A stretch of DNA of 64,000 nucleotides from Cellulomonas taurus (GCF_012931845.1 NZ_CP051884.1:2480001-2544000), one strand, 5' to 3'; counted from the first letter of the stretch, positions 1 through 8,714 are shown. Notes: generated by a model not told the origin, from the sequence alone. Numbers and translations: made by a program.

Positions 1-15
1 CGCACCCCCGCCGCT

Positions 16-58
16 CGGTCCGGCCCGGTCCGGCCCGGTCCGGCCCGGTCCGGCCCGG
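16..58. repeat. Short GC-only tandem repeat
   Basis: A 10-base unit, CGGCCCGGTC, is repeated three times in full and flanked by partial copies. It lies about 100 bases upstream of the first gene. Nothing else is visible in bases 1-112. It may be slippage-prone; no function can be assigned. Confidence 0.8.
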
Positions 59-157
59 ATCCACCCCGGGGTCGCGCGTCGGAATCGCCCGAATCGCCAC
101 GCGTGGGCGAGGATGGGCACCGCGCGGGGTCCGCGTGTGACACGAAGGGTGGGAACT

Positions 158-757
158 GTGGGTGAGCAGCCGCTGCGCCTCCTGGTGATCGGCGACGAGC
201 TGGCCGCCGGGTCCGGAGATCCGCGGGCACTGGGCTGGGTGGGCCGCGTGGTCGCCCGGACGACAGCCCCACAACCGCCCACCGTGCTGACCCTGGCCGT
301 GCCGGGCGAGAGCACCAGTGAGCTCGCCGCGCGCTGGGAGCAGGAGGTCGACCGGCGCCTGTCCCCCGAGGCCGACAACCGTCTGGTGATCGCCCTCGGC
401 CGCACCGACCTGACCCAACGGGTGTCCCTGGCCCGCAGCCGACTCAACCTGGCCAACATCCTGGACGCCGCCGACCAGCGCCGGGTGTCCGCCTTCGTGG
501 TGGGCCCGCCCCCGGGCGGCGGGGTGGACGGCACGGCCCTGGCGGATCTGTCGGCCGCCTTCGCCGACGTCGCCGGTCGCCGCCGGGTGCCCTACGTCGA
601 CACCTACACCCCGCTCGCGGCGCACGAACAGTGGCTGGCCGACCTCGCCGCCGGTGACGGGTCGCTGCCCGGCCAGGCCGGTTACGGCCTCATCGCGTGG
701 TTGGTCCTCCACAACCACTGGAACACCTGGCTCGGCCTCCCCGAGGACCTCGGCTGA
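158..757 (+). CDS. SGNH/GDSL-like protein with degenerate active site
   Basis: A 199-residue protein with the overall plan of SGNH hydrolases: an N-terminal hydrophobic strand ending in a GDS-like block, a central block resembling GxND, and a C-terminal segment where the catalytic Asp-x-x-His normally sits. The expected Ser is Glu (VIGDELAAGSG), the GxND position reads GRTD, and the terminal block reads DGSLPG with no His. It may therefore be non-hydrolytic; this is inference. The GTG at 158 is preferred over the ATG at 113 because AAGGGTGGG lies just before it. No signal peptide is seen, so it is probably cytoplasmic. It converges on the pilT gene. Confidence 0.7.
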   Translation: MGEQPLRLLVIGDELAAGSGDPRALGWVGRVVARTTAPQPPTVLTLAVPGESTSELAARWEQEVDRRLSPEADNRLVIALGRTDLTQRVSLARSRLNLANILDAADQRRVSAFVVGPPPGGGVDGTALADLSAAFADVAGRRRVPYVDTYTPLAAHEQWLADLAAGDGSLPGQAGYGLIAWLVLHNHWNTWLGLPEDLG

Positions 758-820
758 CCCGCCGACCCTGGACCCCGCCGATGGCCCCCGCCAGCGCTAT
801 CGCGCGACCGGGCCGTCGAA

Positions 821-1909
821 TCAGGACAGCAGCCCGGCGGCGCGCAGCTCGACGGTGAGGTCCTGCGGGTTCGAGGCGGCGGCGCACGCTTCCTCGTAGT
901 CGACGATCCCGTCGGCGAACAGCTGGACCAGATGCTGGTCGAAAGTCTGCATCTTGTAGTACTCGCCGCCGCGGATCAGGTCGGCCAGCGGCTCGGTGCT
1001 GGTCGGGTCGACGATCGCCTCGGCGGTGCGCCCGGTGTTCACCAGCACCTCGATGACGGCGATCCGGCCACCGGAGTGGGCGCGGCGGGCCAGACGCTGC
1101 GACACGATCCCCCGCAGGGACTGGGACAGCGCCACCCGGATCTGCTGCTGCTCGTGCGGCGGGAAGAAGTCGACGATCCGGTTCACCGACTCGGCCGCGT
1201 CGATGGTGTGCAGCGTGCTCAGCACCAGGTGACCGGTCTCCGCCGCGGACAACGCCGCGCGCACGGTCTCCACGTCACGCATCTCACCGACCAGGATCAC
1301 GTCCGGGTCCTGGCGCATCGCGGCCCGCAGCGCGACGGTGAAGTCGGCGGTGTCCTGCCGGATCTCGCGCTGGGAGACGATGCTGCGCTTATCGGAGTGC
1401 AGCACCTCGATCGGGTCCTCGATGGTGACGATGTTGGCCTCGCGCACCGTGTTGATCAGGTCGATCATCGACGCCAGCGTGGTCGTCTTGCCGGAGCCGG
1501 TCGGGCCGGTGACCAGCACCAGACCGCGCGGCTCCAGGGCCAGCTCGCCGACGATCTCCGGCAGGCCGAGCTCCTGCAACGACTGCGCGCCCACCCCGAC
1601 CAGACGGAAGACCATGCCGAACGTGCCGCGCGCCTGGTAGGCGTTGACCCGGAACCGTCCCACCCCGGACAGAGAGAACGCGAAGTCGGCCTCGTGGTGG
1701 TCGGCGAAGGTCGGCATCAGGTCGTCCGGCAGCACCTCCTCCAGCATGAAGGCGGTGTCCTTGGGGCTCAGCGAGGGCACCTGCAACCGGCGCAGCCGGC
1801 CGTCCACCCGGACGCGCGGCTCGGAGCCGACCTTGACGTGCAGGTCGGAACCACCCGCCTGGACCAGGGCGTGCAGCAGGGGGACGACGGACTGGGGCTG
1901 ATCGCTCAC
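821..1909 (-). CDS. pilT: Type IV pilus retraction ATPase PilT
   Basis: A 362-residue member of the PilT/GspE secretion ATPases, which form hexameric rings that power pilus retraction at the inner membrane face. The PAS-like N-terminal domain (about residues 5-100) precedes Walker A GPTGSGKTTT, Asp box IEDPIE, Walker B VILVGEMRD, the His box TGHLVLSTLHT, and a PilT-type tail LIRGGEYYKMQTFDQ. The frame stays open upstream, but homology begins near SDQPQSVVPLLHALV, so the GTG at 1909 is chosen. No other pilus gene is in the window, so its partners must lie elsewhere. The bL37 gene diverges 130 bases away. Confidence 0.9.
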   Translation of the reverse strand: MSDQPQSVVPLLHALVQAGGSDLHVKVGSEPRVRVDGRLRRLQVPSLSPKDTAFMLEEVLPDDLMPTFADHHEADFAFSLSGVGRFRVNAYQARGTFGMVFRLVGVGAQSLQELGLPEIVGELALEPRGLVLVTGPTGSGKTTTLASMIDLINTVREANIVTIEDPIEVLHSDKRSIVSQREIRQDTADFTVALRAAMRQDPDVILVGEMRDVETVRAALSAAETGHLVLSTLHTIDAAESVNRIVDFFPPHEQQQIRVALSQSLRGIVSQRLARRAHSGGRIAVIEVLVNTGRTAEAIVDPTSTEPLADLIRGGEYYKMQTFDQHLVQLFADGIVDYEEACAAASNPQDLTVELRAAGLLS

Positions 1910-2038
1910 ACAGGTCCTATCGGTCACCCGGGCACGAAGGATGAGCCCCAGACCGCGCATGACGCGGAGCACCCGAGGGATGTGGGACGATATCGGGTGA
2001 CAACCGGCGCGCCAGCGCCAGGAGCCAAGGAGATTCCG

Positions 2039-2113
2039 ATGAGCAAGCGTGGTCGCAAGCGTCGTTCCCGTGCGGGGAGCTCCGCGAACCACGGCAAGCG
2101 CCCCAACGCCTGA
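2039..2113 (+). CDS. 50S ribosomal protein bL37 (24 aa)
   Basis: A 24-residue, strongly basic protein starting MSKRGRKRRSR and ending in NHGKRPNA. It matches the actinobacterial bL37 family, the tiny large-subunit protein first seen in mycobacterial ribosome structures. The start is fixed by an AAGGAG ribosome-binding site at 2027-2032, and the gene is closed by a strong hairpin at 2135-2160. It is easily missed because of its size. Its place beside the SigR-RsrA genes is as I remember it from related genomes. Confidence 0.85.
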   Translation: MSKRGRKRRSRAGSSANHGKRPNA

Positions 2114-2134
2114 GCGCTGCCGAACAACGTACGA

Positions 2135-2160
2135 GGGCCCGGTGCATCAGCACCGGGCCC
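2135..2160. terminator. Strong hairpin between bL37 and rsrA
   Basis: A perfect 11-bp stem (GGGCCCGGTGC paired with its complement) carries an ATCA tetraloop. On the plus strand it is followed by TTCGTCGTT. It sits between two convergent genes and can serve both. The 36584-36623 hairpin is very similar in sequence and loop. Confidence 0.85.
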
Positions 2161-2179
2161 TTCGTCGTTCGTCAGCGGA

Positions 2180-2464
2180 TCAGTTCGCGGGCTCCACCCG
2201 GACCGTGGTCAACTGCGCACGGATCCGCAGGCGCAGGTCGCTGGGCGCCTCCTCCTGGCAGCAGCGCTTGACCAGGTCCTTGAGCACCTGGTCGACCGCC
2301 ACCTCGTCCAGGCACGGTCGGCACTCCTCGATGTGGTGGCGCACCTCGTCGGCGTCGGCGGTCGCCAGCTCCCGATCGAGGTAGGCGAACAGACGGTCCA
2401 CCTTCTCGTCGCAGTCCGGCCCCGCGCAGGCCCCGGCGTCCTTGGCCGCGTCCTCGCCGCTCAT
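2180..2464 (-). CDS. rsrA: Redox-sensing anti-sigma factor RsrA
   Basis: A 94-residue zinc-binding anti-sigma factor. The ZAS signature HxxxCxxC is present as HIEECRPC (His44, Cys48, Cys51), with further cysteines at 13 and 18 and a CC pair near residue 68. In this family, thiol oxidation forms disulfides, expels zinc and releases the partner sigma factor. The gene overlaps the end of sigR by the ATGA arrangement, indicating translational coupling and matched amounts of the two proteins. Short overall length and cytoplasmic location fit the family. Confidence 0.92.
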   Translation of the reverse strand: MSGEDAAKDAGACAGPDCDEKVDRLFAYLDRELATADADEVRHHIEECRPCLDEVAVDQVLKDLVKRCCQEEAPSDLRLRIRAQLTTVRVEPAN

Positions 2465-3108
2465 CGTCCCCTCCTCGATCCAGCAGCGCCGCTCTCCGAC
2501 GCATCGTCCCCGGCACCGACCAGCCCGCGGTCCCGGGCGTAGTCGGCGAGCATCTCGCGCAACTGGCCGCGACCACGGTGCAGACGGGACATCACGGTCC
2601 CGATCGGCGTCCCCATGATCTCCGCGATCTCCTTGTAGGCGAAGCCCTCGACGTCCGCGAGGTACACCGCCATCCGGAAGTCCTCCGGCAGCCGCGCCAG
2701 CGCGTCCTTCACATCGGAGTCCGGCAGGTGGTCCAGCGCCTCCGCCTCGGCCGAGCGCAGGCCCGCCGAGGTGTGCGACGCGGCCCGCGCGATCTGCCAG
2801 TCCTCGATGTCGTCGGTCTGCGACTGCTGCGGCTGACGCTGCTTCTTGCGGTACGTGTTGATGAAGGTGTTCGTCAGGATCCGGTACAGCCAGGCCTTGA
2901 GGTTCGTGCCCGGCCGGTACTGGTGGAAGGCGGCGAACGCCTTGGCGAACGTCTCCTGCACCAGATCCTCGGCGTCGGAGGGGTTCCGGGTCATGCGCAG
3001 CGCGGCGCCGTACAGCTGGTCCAGGTAGACCAGTGCCTCGGCTTCGAACCGCTCGCTGCGCGCTGCCGTGTCCTCCGACTCGGGCGCACGTGTGGTGTCC
3101 TCGCTCAT
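2461..3108 (-). CDS. sigR: ECF sigma factor SigR (SigH type)
   Basis: A 215-residue ECF sigma factor. Region 2 includes [14 protein letters not shown] and the core-binding segment [20 protein letters not shown]. Region 4 includes [17 protein letters not shown] and the helix-turn-helix [20 protein letters not shown]. With RsrA it forms the thiol/oxidative stress switch known from Streptomyces SigR and mycobacterial SigH. The ATG at 3108 gives the usual length. The same frame continues upstream to ATGs at 3186 and 3189, which would add 26-27 residues. A SigR-type promoter sits so that its transcript would begin near those ATGs, recalling the longer SigR' form of S. coelicolor. Confidence 0.93.
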   Translation of the reverse strand: MSEDTTRAPESEDTAARSERFEAEALVYLDQLYGAALRMTRNPSDAEDLVQETFAKAFAAFHQYRPGTNLKAWLYRILTNTFINTYRKKQRQPQQSQTDDIEDWQIARAASHTSAGLRSAEAEALDHLPDSDVKDALARLPEDFRMAVYLADVEGFAYKEIAEIMGTPIGTVMSRLHRGRGQLREMLADYARDRGLVGAGDDASESGAAGSRRGR

Positions 3109-3190
3109 CGAGGCCGAGCCTAGTCGCGTCCGGGTGCTCGTGAGCACTCGTGCCCCCGACCGGGGTCGCTCCAGGGTCGTCGTCATCATG

Positions 3191-3226
3191 TCGGGCACAA
3201 CATGACGGGCACGTCGATGCATTCCC
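3191..3226 (-). promoter_or_regulatory. SigR-dependent promoter of sigR (predicted)
   Basis: On the minus strand GGGAAT (3226-3221) is followed after 19 bases by GTTGTG (3201-3196). This matches the known SigR/SigH consensus, GGAA(T) then about 18-20 bases then GTT. It implies positive autoregulation of sigR-rsrA. The expected transcription start (about 3189-3191) coincides with an in-frame ATG. Confidence 0.75.
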
Positions 3227-3285
3227 GGTCTAGCGTGGGAGATGGACGCCTCGCACCCGAGTCGTCCGAGTCGAGGAGGACCCCC

Positions 3286-3783
3286 ATGCTGCTGCGTCGC
3301 ATCGCCCGCCCGCTGTTCGCGTCCTGGTTCGTGGCCGAGGGCGTCGACGCCCTGCGCCACCCCGAGGGCCATGTCACCACCGCCCGCACCGCGCTGGGGC
3401 GCCTGGACGCCAAGGTCTCCGCCGACCTCGACCTGGACGAGCGCACGCTCACCTCGGTCATCCGCGCACACGGTGCCGCCACCGCGGTGGCCGGTGGCCT
3501 GCTGGCGCTGGGCAAGCTGCCCCGGTTGGCCGGCACCGCCCTCGCCCTGCTGACCCTGCCGCTCGCCTTCGCGGAGCTGGCACTCGACAAGGAGCACAGC
3601 GGGCCGAAGCGCGAGCGGCGGCAGCGGCTGCTGCGGCCGCTCGCGCTGACCGGTGGTGCGCTGATCGTGGCCGCCGACACGCACGGCAAGCCGAGTGTGC
3701 GCTGGCGGGTGGAGCACGCCAAGGCCGTCCGTGCGGCCGCCGCGAAGACCGCCCAGGCACGTGAGGCGCTGCATCGCGACTGA
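3286..3783 (+). CDS. DoxX-like small membrane protein
   Basis: A 165-residue protein beginning [19 protein letters not shown] with hydrophobic stretches near residues 60-85 and 110-130. The N-terminal pattern and the mid-protein glycine/leucine-rich helices resemble DoxX-family membrane proteins. An RBS, CGAGGAGGA, lies six bases before the ATG. It is divergent from sigR, and the two promoters share the 3190-3240 region, so thiol-stress control is possible. Function is unknown; DoxX proteins have been linked to thiol redox balance in mycobacteria, which would fit the neighbour, but this is inference. Confidence 0.7.
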   Translation: MLLRRIARPLFASWFVAEGVDALRHPEGHVTTARTALGRLDAKVSADLDLDERTLTSVIRAHGAATAVAGGLLALGKLPRLAGTALALLTLPLAFAELALDKEHSGPKRERRQRLLRPLALTGGALIVAADTHGKPSVRWRVEHAKAVRAAAAKTAQAREALHRD

Positions 3784-3807
3784 GGGCGGGCCGATAGCCT
3801 GAGCCCC

Positions 3808-5124
3808 ATGACCGGCACCGCGATCCTCCCGTCCCCCGAGTACGACGGCACGCTGCCGCTCTGGTCGGCGCCGCCGGTCTCCGGCCCGCTGGACGCCACG
3901 GTCGAGGTGCCCGGGTCCAAGTCGCTGACCAACCGCTATCTGGTGCTGGCGGCCCTGGCCGACGGTCCGGGACGGTTGCGGTCACCGCTGCGCTCCCGGG
4001 ACAGCCTGCTGATGGTGGCCGCCCTACGGGAGCTCGGCATCGCGGTGCGGGATGAGGGCACCGACTGGCTGGTGACCCCGGGGCCGGTCCGCGGCGGCGG
4101 CCGGATCGACTGCGGGCTGGCGGGCACCGTGATGCGCTTTCTGCCCGCCGTCGCCGCCCTGGCCGACAGTCCGGTGTCCTTCGACGGGGACCCGCACGCC
4201 CGGGTGCGGCCGATGGGTCCGGTGCTCGCGGCACTGCGGGACATCGGTGCCGCGGTGGTCGAGGAGGGCGAGCCCGGCTTCCTGCCGTTCCGCGTGACCG
4301 GCGGACCGTCGGTGCGGGGTGGGGCGGTGCGGGTGGATGCCTCCGGGTCCTCGCAGTTCGTCTCCGGCCTGCTGCTCACCGGTGCCCGGTTCCCCGAGGG
4401 GCTGACCGTCACGCATGTCGGTGCCACCCTGCCGAGCCTGCCGCACATCGACATGACCGTGGCCGCGCTGCGGGACGCCGGGGTGGAGGTGGACGACTCG
4501 GTGCGTGGCACCTGGCGGGTATCCCCCGGGCCGATCGCCGCCCGCGACGTCCGGGTGGAGCCGGACCTGTCCAACGCGGCGCCGTTCCTCTGCGCGGCGG
4601 TGGTGGCCGGCGGCACGGTGCGGGTACCCGGCTGGCCCGCGCACACCACGCAGCCCGGTGGCCTGCTGCCCGGGATCCTGGAACGGATGGGTGCCACCTG
4701 GTCGCTGGACGGTGACGTGCTGAGCGTCACCGGCACCGGCCGGCCGATCGGGATCGACCTGGACCTGAGCGCCGCCGGTGAGATCGCCCCGACCATCGCC
4801 GCGGTGGCCGCGCTGGCCGAGGGTCGCACCGTGCTGCGCGGGATCGCCCATCTGCGCGGTCACGAGACCGACCGGCTGGCGGCCCTGTGCACCGAGATCC
4901 GCCGGCTCGGGGCGCTGGCCGAGGAGACGTCCGACGGGCTGATCATCGACCCCGCCCCGCTGCGTCCCGCCGTGGTGCGGTCCTACGCCGATCACCGGAT
5001 GGCGACCTTCGGCGCACTGATCGGCCTGGTGACCCCCGGGGTCGAGGTCGAGGACATCGCCACCACCGGCAAGACGATCCCGGACTTCGCCGGGCTGTGG
5101 ACCTCGATGCTGGCCCGGAGCTGA
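3808..5124 (+). CDS. aroA: 3-phosphoshikimate 1-carboxyvinyltransferase (EPSP synthase)
   Basis: A 438-residue enzyme that joins phosphoenolpyruvate to shikimate-3-phosphate, the sixth step of the shikimate pathway to aromatic amino acids. Family marks in order: [18 protein letters not shown] at the N-terminus, [44 protein letters not shown], the catalytic LPHIDMT region, and the closing [15 protein letters not shown]. Length is normal. A TAGCCT -10 element ends seven bases before the ATG, so the mRNA is probably leaderless. rsgA follows after five bases and is probably co-transcribed. Confidence 0.96.
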   Translation: MTGTAILPSPEYDGTLPLWSAPPVSGPLDATVEVPGSKSLTNRYLVLAALADGPGRLRSPLRSRDSLLMVAALRELGIAVRDEGTDWLVTPGPVRGGGRIDCGLAGTVMRFLPAVAALADSPVSFDGDPHARVRPMGPVLAALRDIGAAVVEEGEPGFLPFRVTGGPSVRGGAVRVDASGSSQFVSGLLLTGARFPEGLTVTHVGATLPSLPHIDMTVAALRDAGVEVDDSVRGTWRVSPGPIAARDVRVEPDLSNAAPFLCAAVVAGGTVRVPGWPAHTTQPGGLLPGILERMGATWSLDGDVLSVTGTGRPIGIDLDLSAAGEIAPTIAAVAALAEGRTVLRGIAHLRGHETDRLAALCTEIRRLGALAEETSDGLIIDPAPLRPAVVRSYADHRMATFGALIGLVTPGVEVEDIATTGKTIPDFAGLWTSMLARS

Positions 5125-5129
5125 GCGAC

Positions 5130-6167
5130 GTGGCACGGCGCGAGTACGACGAGCGGGACATCCGGGTCCGGCCCAGCCGCAAGGGCACCCGGCCGCGGAC
5201 GAAGACCCGCCCGGAGCACGCCGACGCCGAGCGCGCGCTGGTCACCGGGGTCGACCGCGGCCGGTACACCGTGCTGGTGGACCCGGACGGCCCCGGTGAG
5301 CGGATCGCGACCGCGATGAAGGCCCGCGAGCTGGGCCGGGACCGCGTGGTGCCCGGTGACCAGGTCGACCTGGTGGGCGACACCTCGGGTGCCGAGGGGT
5401 CACTGTCCCGGATCGTCCGGATCGCCGAGCGCAGCACCGTGCTGCGTCGCACCGCCGACGACACCGACCCCTTCGAGCGGATCATCGTCGCCAACGCGCA
5501 TCAACTGGTGATCGTGACCGCCCTGGCCGACCCGGAGCCGCGGACCCGGATGATCGACCGCTGTGTGGTGGCCGCCTACGACGCCGGGATGGACGCCCTG
5601 CTGGCGCTGACCAAGGCCGACCTGGCCGACCCGGCCACCCTGCGTGAACTCTACGAACCGATCGGGGTCCGGGTGGTGGTCACCCAGGTCACCGAGGCCG
5701 GGATCGACGGGCTGGACGAGCTGCGGTCGGCTCTGGACGGTCGCACCTCGGTGCTGGTCGGGCACTCGGGCGTGGGCAAGTCGACCCTGGTCAACGCCCT
5801 GGTGCCCCAGGCGCAGCGAGCGACCGGCCGGGTGAACGACGTCACCGGACGCGGCCGCCACACCTCCACCAGTGCGGTCGCCCTGCGGGTCCCGGACGCG
5901 GCACCGGGCACCTGGGTGATCGACACCCCCGGGGTGCGGTCCTTCGGCCTGGCGCACGTCGAACCGGACCGGTTGATCGGCGCCTTCGCCGACCTGGCGG
6001 AGGTGGCCGCGGAGTGTCCGCGCGGCTGCACCCATCTGGCGGACAGCCCGGACTGCGCGCTGGACGAGTGGGTGGCCGAGGCCGCCGAGGGCAGCGAGCT
6101 GCGGCAGTCGCGGGCCGACCGGCTGGACTCGTTCCGACGGCTGCTGGTCAGCCGCACGGCCGACTGA
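5130..6167 (+). CDS. rsgA: Ribosome-assembly GTPase RsgA
   Basis: A 345-residue circularly permuted GTPase that acts in late 30S subunit maturation. It has an N-terminal OB-like domain (about residues 35-110), then G4 (LALTKAD), G1 (GHSGVGKSTLVNAL), G3 (DTPGVRSFG) and a C-terminal zinc knuckle, CPRGCTHLADSPDC. The reversed motif order is diagnostic. The GTG at 5130 is chosen because it follows GGAG and the aroA stop by five bases; homology does not extend into the upstream open frame. Its stop codon abuts the convergent hisN stop with no gap. Confidence 0.94.
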   Translation: MARREYDERDIRVRPSRKGTRPRTKTRPEHADAERALVTGVDRGRYTVLVDPDGPGERIATAMKARELGRDRVVPGDQVDLVGDTSGAEGSLSRIVRIAERSTVLRRTADDTDPFERIIVANAHQLVIVTALADPEPRTRMIDRCVVAAYDAGMDALLALTKADLADPATLRELYEPIGVRVVVTQVTEAGIDGLDELRSALDGRTSVLVGHSGVGKSTLVNALVPQAQRATGRVNDVTGRGRHTSTSAVALRVPDAAPGTWVIDTPGVRSFGLAHVEPDRLIGAFADLAEVAAECPRGCTHLADSPDCALDEWVAEAAEGSELRQSRADRLDSFRRLLVSRTAD

Positions 6168-6965
6168 TCAGTGGTCGGGGTTCAGCGGGTCGAGGTACTG
6201 CAGGGCGGCGTTGTGCAGATGACCGTTCGACACCAGGGCCGACCCGCCGAACGGACCGTCCTGACCGGTGATCGAGGTGAAACGCCCACCGGCCTCGGTG
6301 ACGATCGGCACCAGGGCCGCCATGTCGTGCAGGGCCAGCTCCGGCTCGGCTGAGAGGTCGACCGCGCCCTCGGCGACCAGGACGTGCGACCAGAAGTCCC
6401 CGTAGGCGCGGGTCCGCCACACGTTGCGGCTCAGGTCGAGGAAGCCGTCCAGACGACCGTCCTCCTCCCACCCGGTCAGGCTGGAGTAGGAGAACGAGGC
6501 GTCGCGGATCCGCTGCACCTTCGACACCTGCATCCGGGTCGCCGCCGCCAGCGACCGGCCGGTCCAGGCCCCGGTGCCCACGGCCGCCCACCAGCGACGG
6601 TTGAGGGCCGGAGCGCTGACCAGGCCCATCACCACCTGATCGCCGTCCAGCAACGCGATCAGGGTGGCCCACACCGGCACGCCGCGGACGAAGTTCTTGG
6701 TCCCGTCGATCGGGTCGACCACCCACACCCGCGGGCCGTGGCCGGTGTCGGGGAGCTCCTCGCCGTGCACGGCGTCGCGCGGGCGGGTACGGGACAGCTG
6801 AGCTCGGATCAGCTCCTCGGCGGCGCGGTCGGCGTCCGAGACCGGGGTCAGGTCCGGCTTGGTCTCGACCCGCAGGTCCAGCGCCTTGAACCGCGACATG
6901 GTCAGCGCGTCCACCTGATCGGCGATCACGTGGGCGAGGCGGAGGTCGTCGTCGTACCGGGTCAT
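6168..6965 (-). CDS. hisN: Histidinol-phosphatase, IMPase family
   Basis: A 265-residue inositol-monophosphatase-like enzyme. The metal-binding signature WVVDPIDGTKNF and the upstream HGEE pair are intact, as is the C-terminal GGRF segment. Actinobacterial members beside aroA and rsgA are the HisN histidinol-phosphate phosphatases, acting in the penultimate stage of histidine synthesis; assignment rests on context plus family, and inositol phosphatase activity cannot be excluded. TAGGTT (6977-6972) ends six bases before the ATG, so the transcript is probably leaderless and the start is well supported. Confidence 0.87.
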   Translation of the reverse strand: MTRYDDDLRLAHVIADQVDALTMSRFKALDLRVETKPDLTPVSDADRAAEELIRAQLSRTRPRDAVHGEELPDTGHGPRVWVVDPIDGTKNFVRGVPVWATLIALLDGDQVVMGLVSAPALNRRWWAAVGTGAWTGRSLAAATRMQVSKVQRIRDASFSYSSLTGWEEDGRLDGFLDLSRNVWRTRAYGDFWSHVLVAEGAVDLSAEPELALHDMAALVPIVTEAGGRFTSITGQDGPFGGSALVSNGHLHNAALQYLDPLNPDH

Positions 6966-7013
6966 GCCGTCAACCTACCGGGGCGGACGGCCCGGCCGGG
7001 GCCGTGCCCGGCT

Positions 7014-7475
7014 CTAGCGCGGGATCCGCGCGATCTCCGAGACGTCGTACCAGAGCAGGTCGCGCTCGGCGATGTCCTCCAGCGCGTCGTCGTCGCCGTC
7101 CAGTGCCCGCGCCACCTGGGGGGCGGCCTCCGGTTCGTCCACGTGCACGCAGATCACCTCGTCCGGGCGGACCGGCCCGGTGAGGGTGACCAGGCTGACC
7201 GGCTCGTCCTCGGCGGGCGGGGTGACGTCGACCAGATCGTCGGCGACCTCGACCGTCACCACCAGGCGCAGCGTCGGGGCGGACGGCGTGCCGGCCAGCA
7301 GCACCAGGGCATCGTCGGCGGCCATCAGCTGCGCCGCGAACTCCACCCCCTCCTCGTCCTCGTCCGGCAGCAGCGTGGTCAGCGCCGGGGTGACGGCGTG
7401 CGCACGGCGTGGCACGTCCAGGGTCAGGACCCCATCGCGGAGATCGTCCAGGGTGGCAGGCAGGTAGAGGCGCAC
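7014..7475 (-). CDS. Small conserved actinobacterial protein (DUF6912-like)
   Basis: A 153-residue acidic protein starting VRLYLPATLDDLRDG. That opening and the LVVTVEVADDLVDV and PDEVICVHVDEP segments recall a family I know as DUF6912; the family name is from memory and is uncertain. It has no membrane segment and no recognised catalytic motif. The GTG at 7475 is chosen because the conserved opening starts there; the frame stays open to 7562. It lies about 50 bases upstream of hisN on the same strand, but hisN appears to have its own leaderless promoter. Function unknown. Confidence 0.65.
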   Translation of the reverse strand: MRLYLPATLDDLRDGVLTLDVPRRAHAVTPALTTLLPDEDEEGVEFAAQLMAADDALVLLAGTPSAPTLRLVVTVEVADDLVDVTPPAEDEPVSLVTLTGPVRPDEVICVHVDEPEAAPQVARALDGDDDALEDIAERDLLWYDVSEIARIPR

Positions 7476-7632
7476 GGGTCCAGTGTGCCGTGCCCTCAAC
7501 GATCCCGCGTACACCCGGTACCTGACCTCGATCACCACTCCAATCTGGCCCGGATGACGCACGAGCCCGCGGAAGGGCGCTCAGCTGGGTCTAGAACTGA
7601 CCAGATCAGCGGAGCGTGGCAAGGGGAACACG

Positions 7633-8595
7633 ATGACGACGATGACGGCGACCAGGTCCGACGGGATGCCGGCGGGCGACGCGGCGACCCGGTGGGCCCT
7701 GCTCGAACGCGAGCTGGATCGGCCCTCGGTCGGTGTGCCGAGGCCGAGCGGCCCGGCACAGGACCGGCCCGACGCACCCCGGGACGGTGGGCCGGTCGAG
7801 GCCGCACCGGCGGCGACGCGACCATCGGACACCCGGTCGAACGGCGTCGAGCTCCGGATGGTGCCCGATGCGCCCCCGACGACCCGGCGACCGCTGCCAC
7901 CGCTGCTGCCGATGACCGGACGCACCCGAACGCGGCACCCCCGGTCGGACGCGGAGGCGGAACCAGGGCCCCGGCCCGGGCGAGCACCGAGGCCGGGGCC
8001 AGGACAGGGATCGCGGCGCGCGGACGCCGGTGTTCGACACCACCCGGACGCCGGGCAGCACACCGACCCGGCGCGGACACCCCGGGTGCAGGACCCGGTC
8101 CGCGGGACGGTGGTGCCGCGGGTCGAACGATGGGGCGGCGGGGTGATCGCGGCCTACCACCATCAGGTCGTGCCGCTGTTCGCTCCGGGTGTGCGCGACG
8201 AGTCCGGGCTCGGCAGCGAACGGGACCGTCCACTCGCGACCCTGGATCCCGTGATCGCCTGTTCGATGCTGGCGACCGCCGCGCTGGAGGTCATCTCCGG
8301 GGCACGAGCCCTGGCGCAGCTCGCGCGATGGGTGACGCCCGGGATCTACGAGGACCTCGACCAGCGACGACGGCTGGCGCTCGCCGAGGACGGCACCGGG
8401 ACGGATGCGCTGCTGTCCCGCCCGGCACCCGGCAGGGGGCGGCCGAAGGTGCGGCGGGTGCGGGCGATGCCGGTCGACGACCGCGTGGTCGAGGCGTCCG
8501 TGGTGTTGGCCTATGCCGACCGGGTGCACGCGGTGGCGATGCGGATGGTGGACGCCCACGGGTTCTGGCGGGCGGAGGCACTGGTCGTGGGCTGA
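7633..8595 (+). CDS. Rv3235-family protein with long disordered N-terminus
   Basis: A 320-residue protein. About 160 residues at the N-terminus are rich in Pro, Arg, Asp and Gly and probably disordered. The C-terminal part (about residues 195-320) holds a compact helical domain ending ASVVLAYADRVHAVAMRM, typical of Rv3235-family proteins encoded next to secA in actinobacteria. An AAGGGG RBS precedes the ATG. Its role is unknown. The conserved link to secA suggests, without proof, a part in secretion or envelope work. Transcription converges on secA, with a hairpin between. Confidence 0.72.
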   Translation: MTTMTATRSDGMPAGDAATRWALLERELDRPSVGVPRPSGPAQDRPDAPRDGGPVEAAPAATRPSDTRSNGVELRMVPDAPPTTRRPLPPLLPMTGRTRTRHPRSDAEAEPGPRPGRAPRPGPGQGSRRADAGVRHHPDAGQHTDPARTPRVQDPVRGTVVPRVERWGGGVIAAYHHQVVPLFAPGVRDESGLGSERDRPLATLDPVIACSMLATAALEVISGARALAQLARWVTPGIYEDLDQRRRLALAEDGTGTDALLSRPAPGRGRPKVRRVRAMPVDDRVVEASVVLAYADRVHAVAMRMVDAHGFWRAEALVVG

Positions 8596-8665
8596 GCGAG
8601 CCGACGCCGTGGGAGCAGCGGGCTGTCCTGCGGGTGGCCGCGGGACCGGGCGTGGCGGAGACGCC

Positions 8666-8697
8666 GACGGCCGGCACCCCGTGGGGCACCGGCCGTC
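8666..8697. terminator. Terminator between Rv3235-like gene and secA
   Basis: A GACGGCCGG stem pairs perfectly with CCGGCCGTC, and an inner CCCC/GGGG pairing extends it. It lies between two convergent genes and has no clear T-tract, as is usual in high-GC actinobacteria. Confidence 0.75.
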
Positions 8698-8714
8698 GTG
8701 GGCCCTCGGCTCGA

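Noticed and set aside
16-58. The decamer repeat at the window start as an origin iteron or attachment site.
   Set aside because: The unit is GC-only and simple, with no DnaA box, AT-rich stretch, tRNA or integrase nearby.
3109-3774. A much longer SigR coding frame reaching back to 3774.
   Set aside because: Everything beyond the ATG at 3189 is antisense to the DoxX-like gene and lies upstream of the predicted SigR promoter, so it would not be in that transcript.
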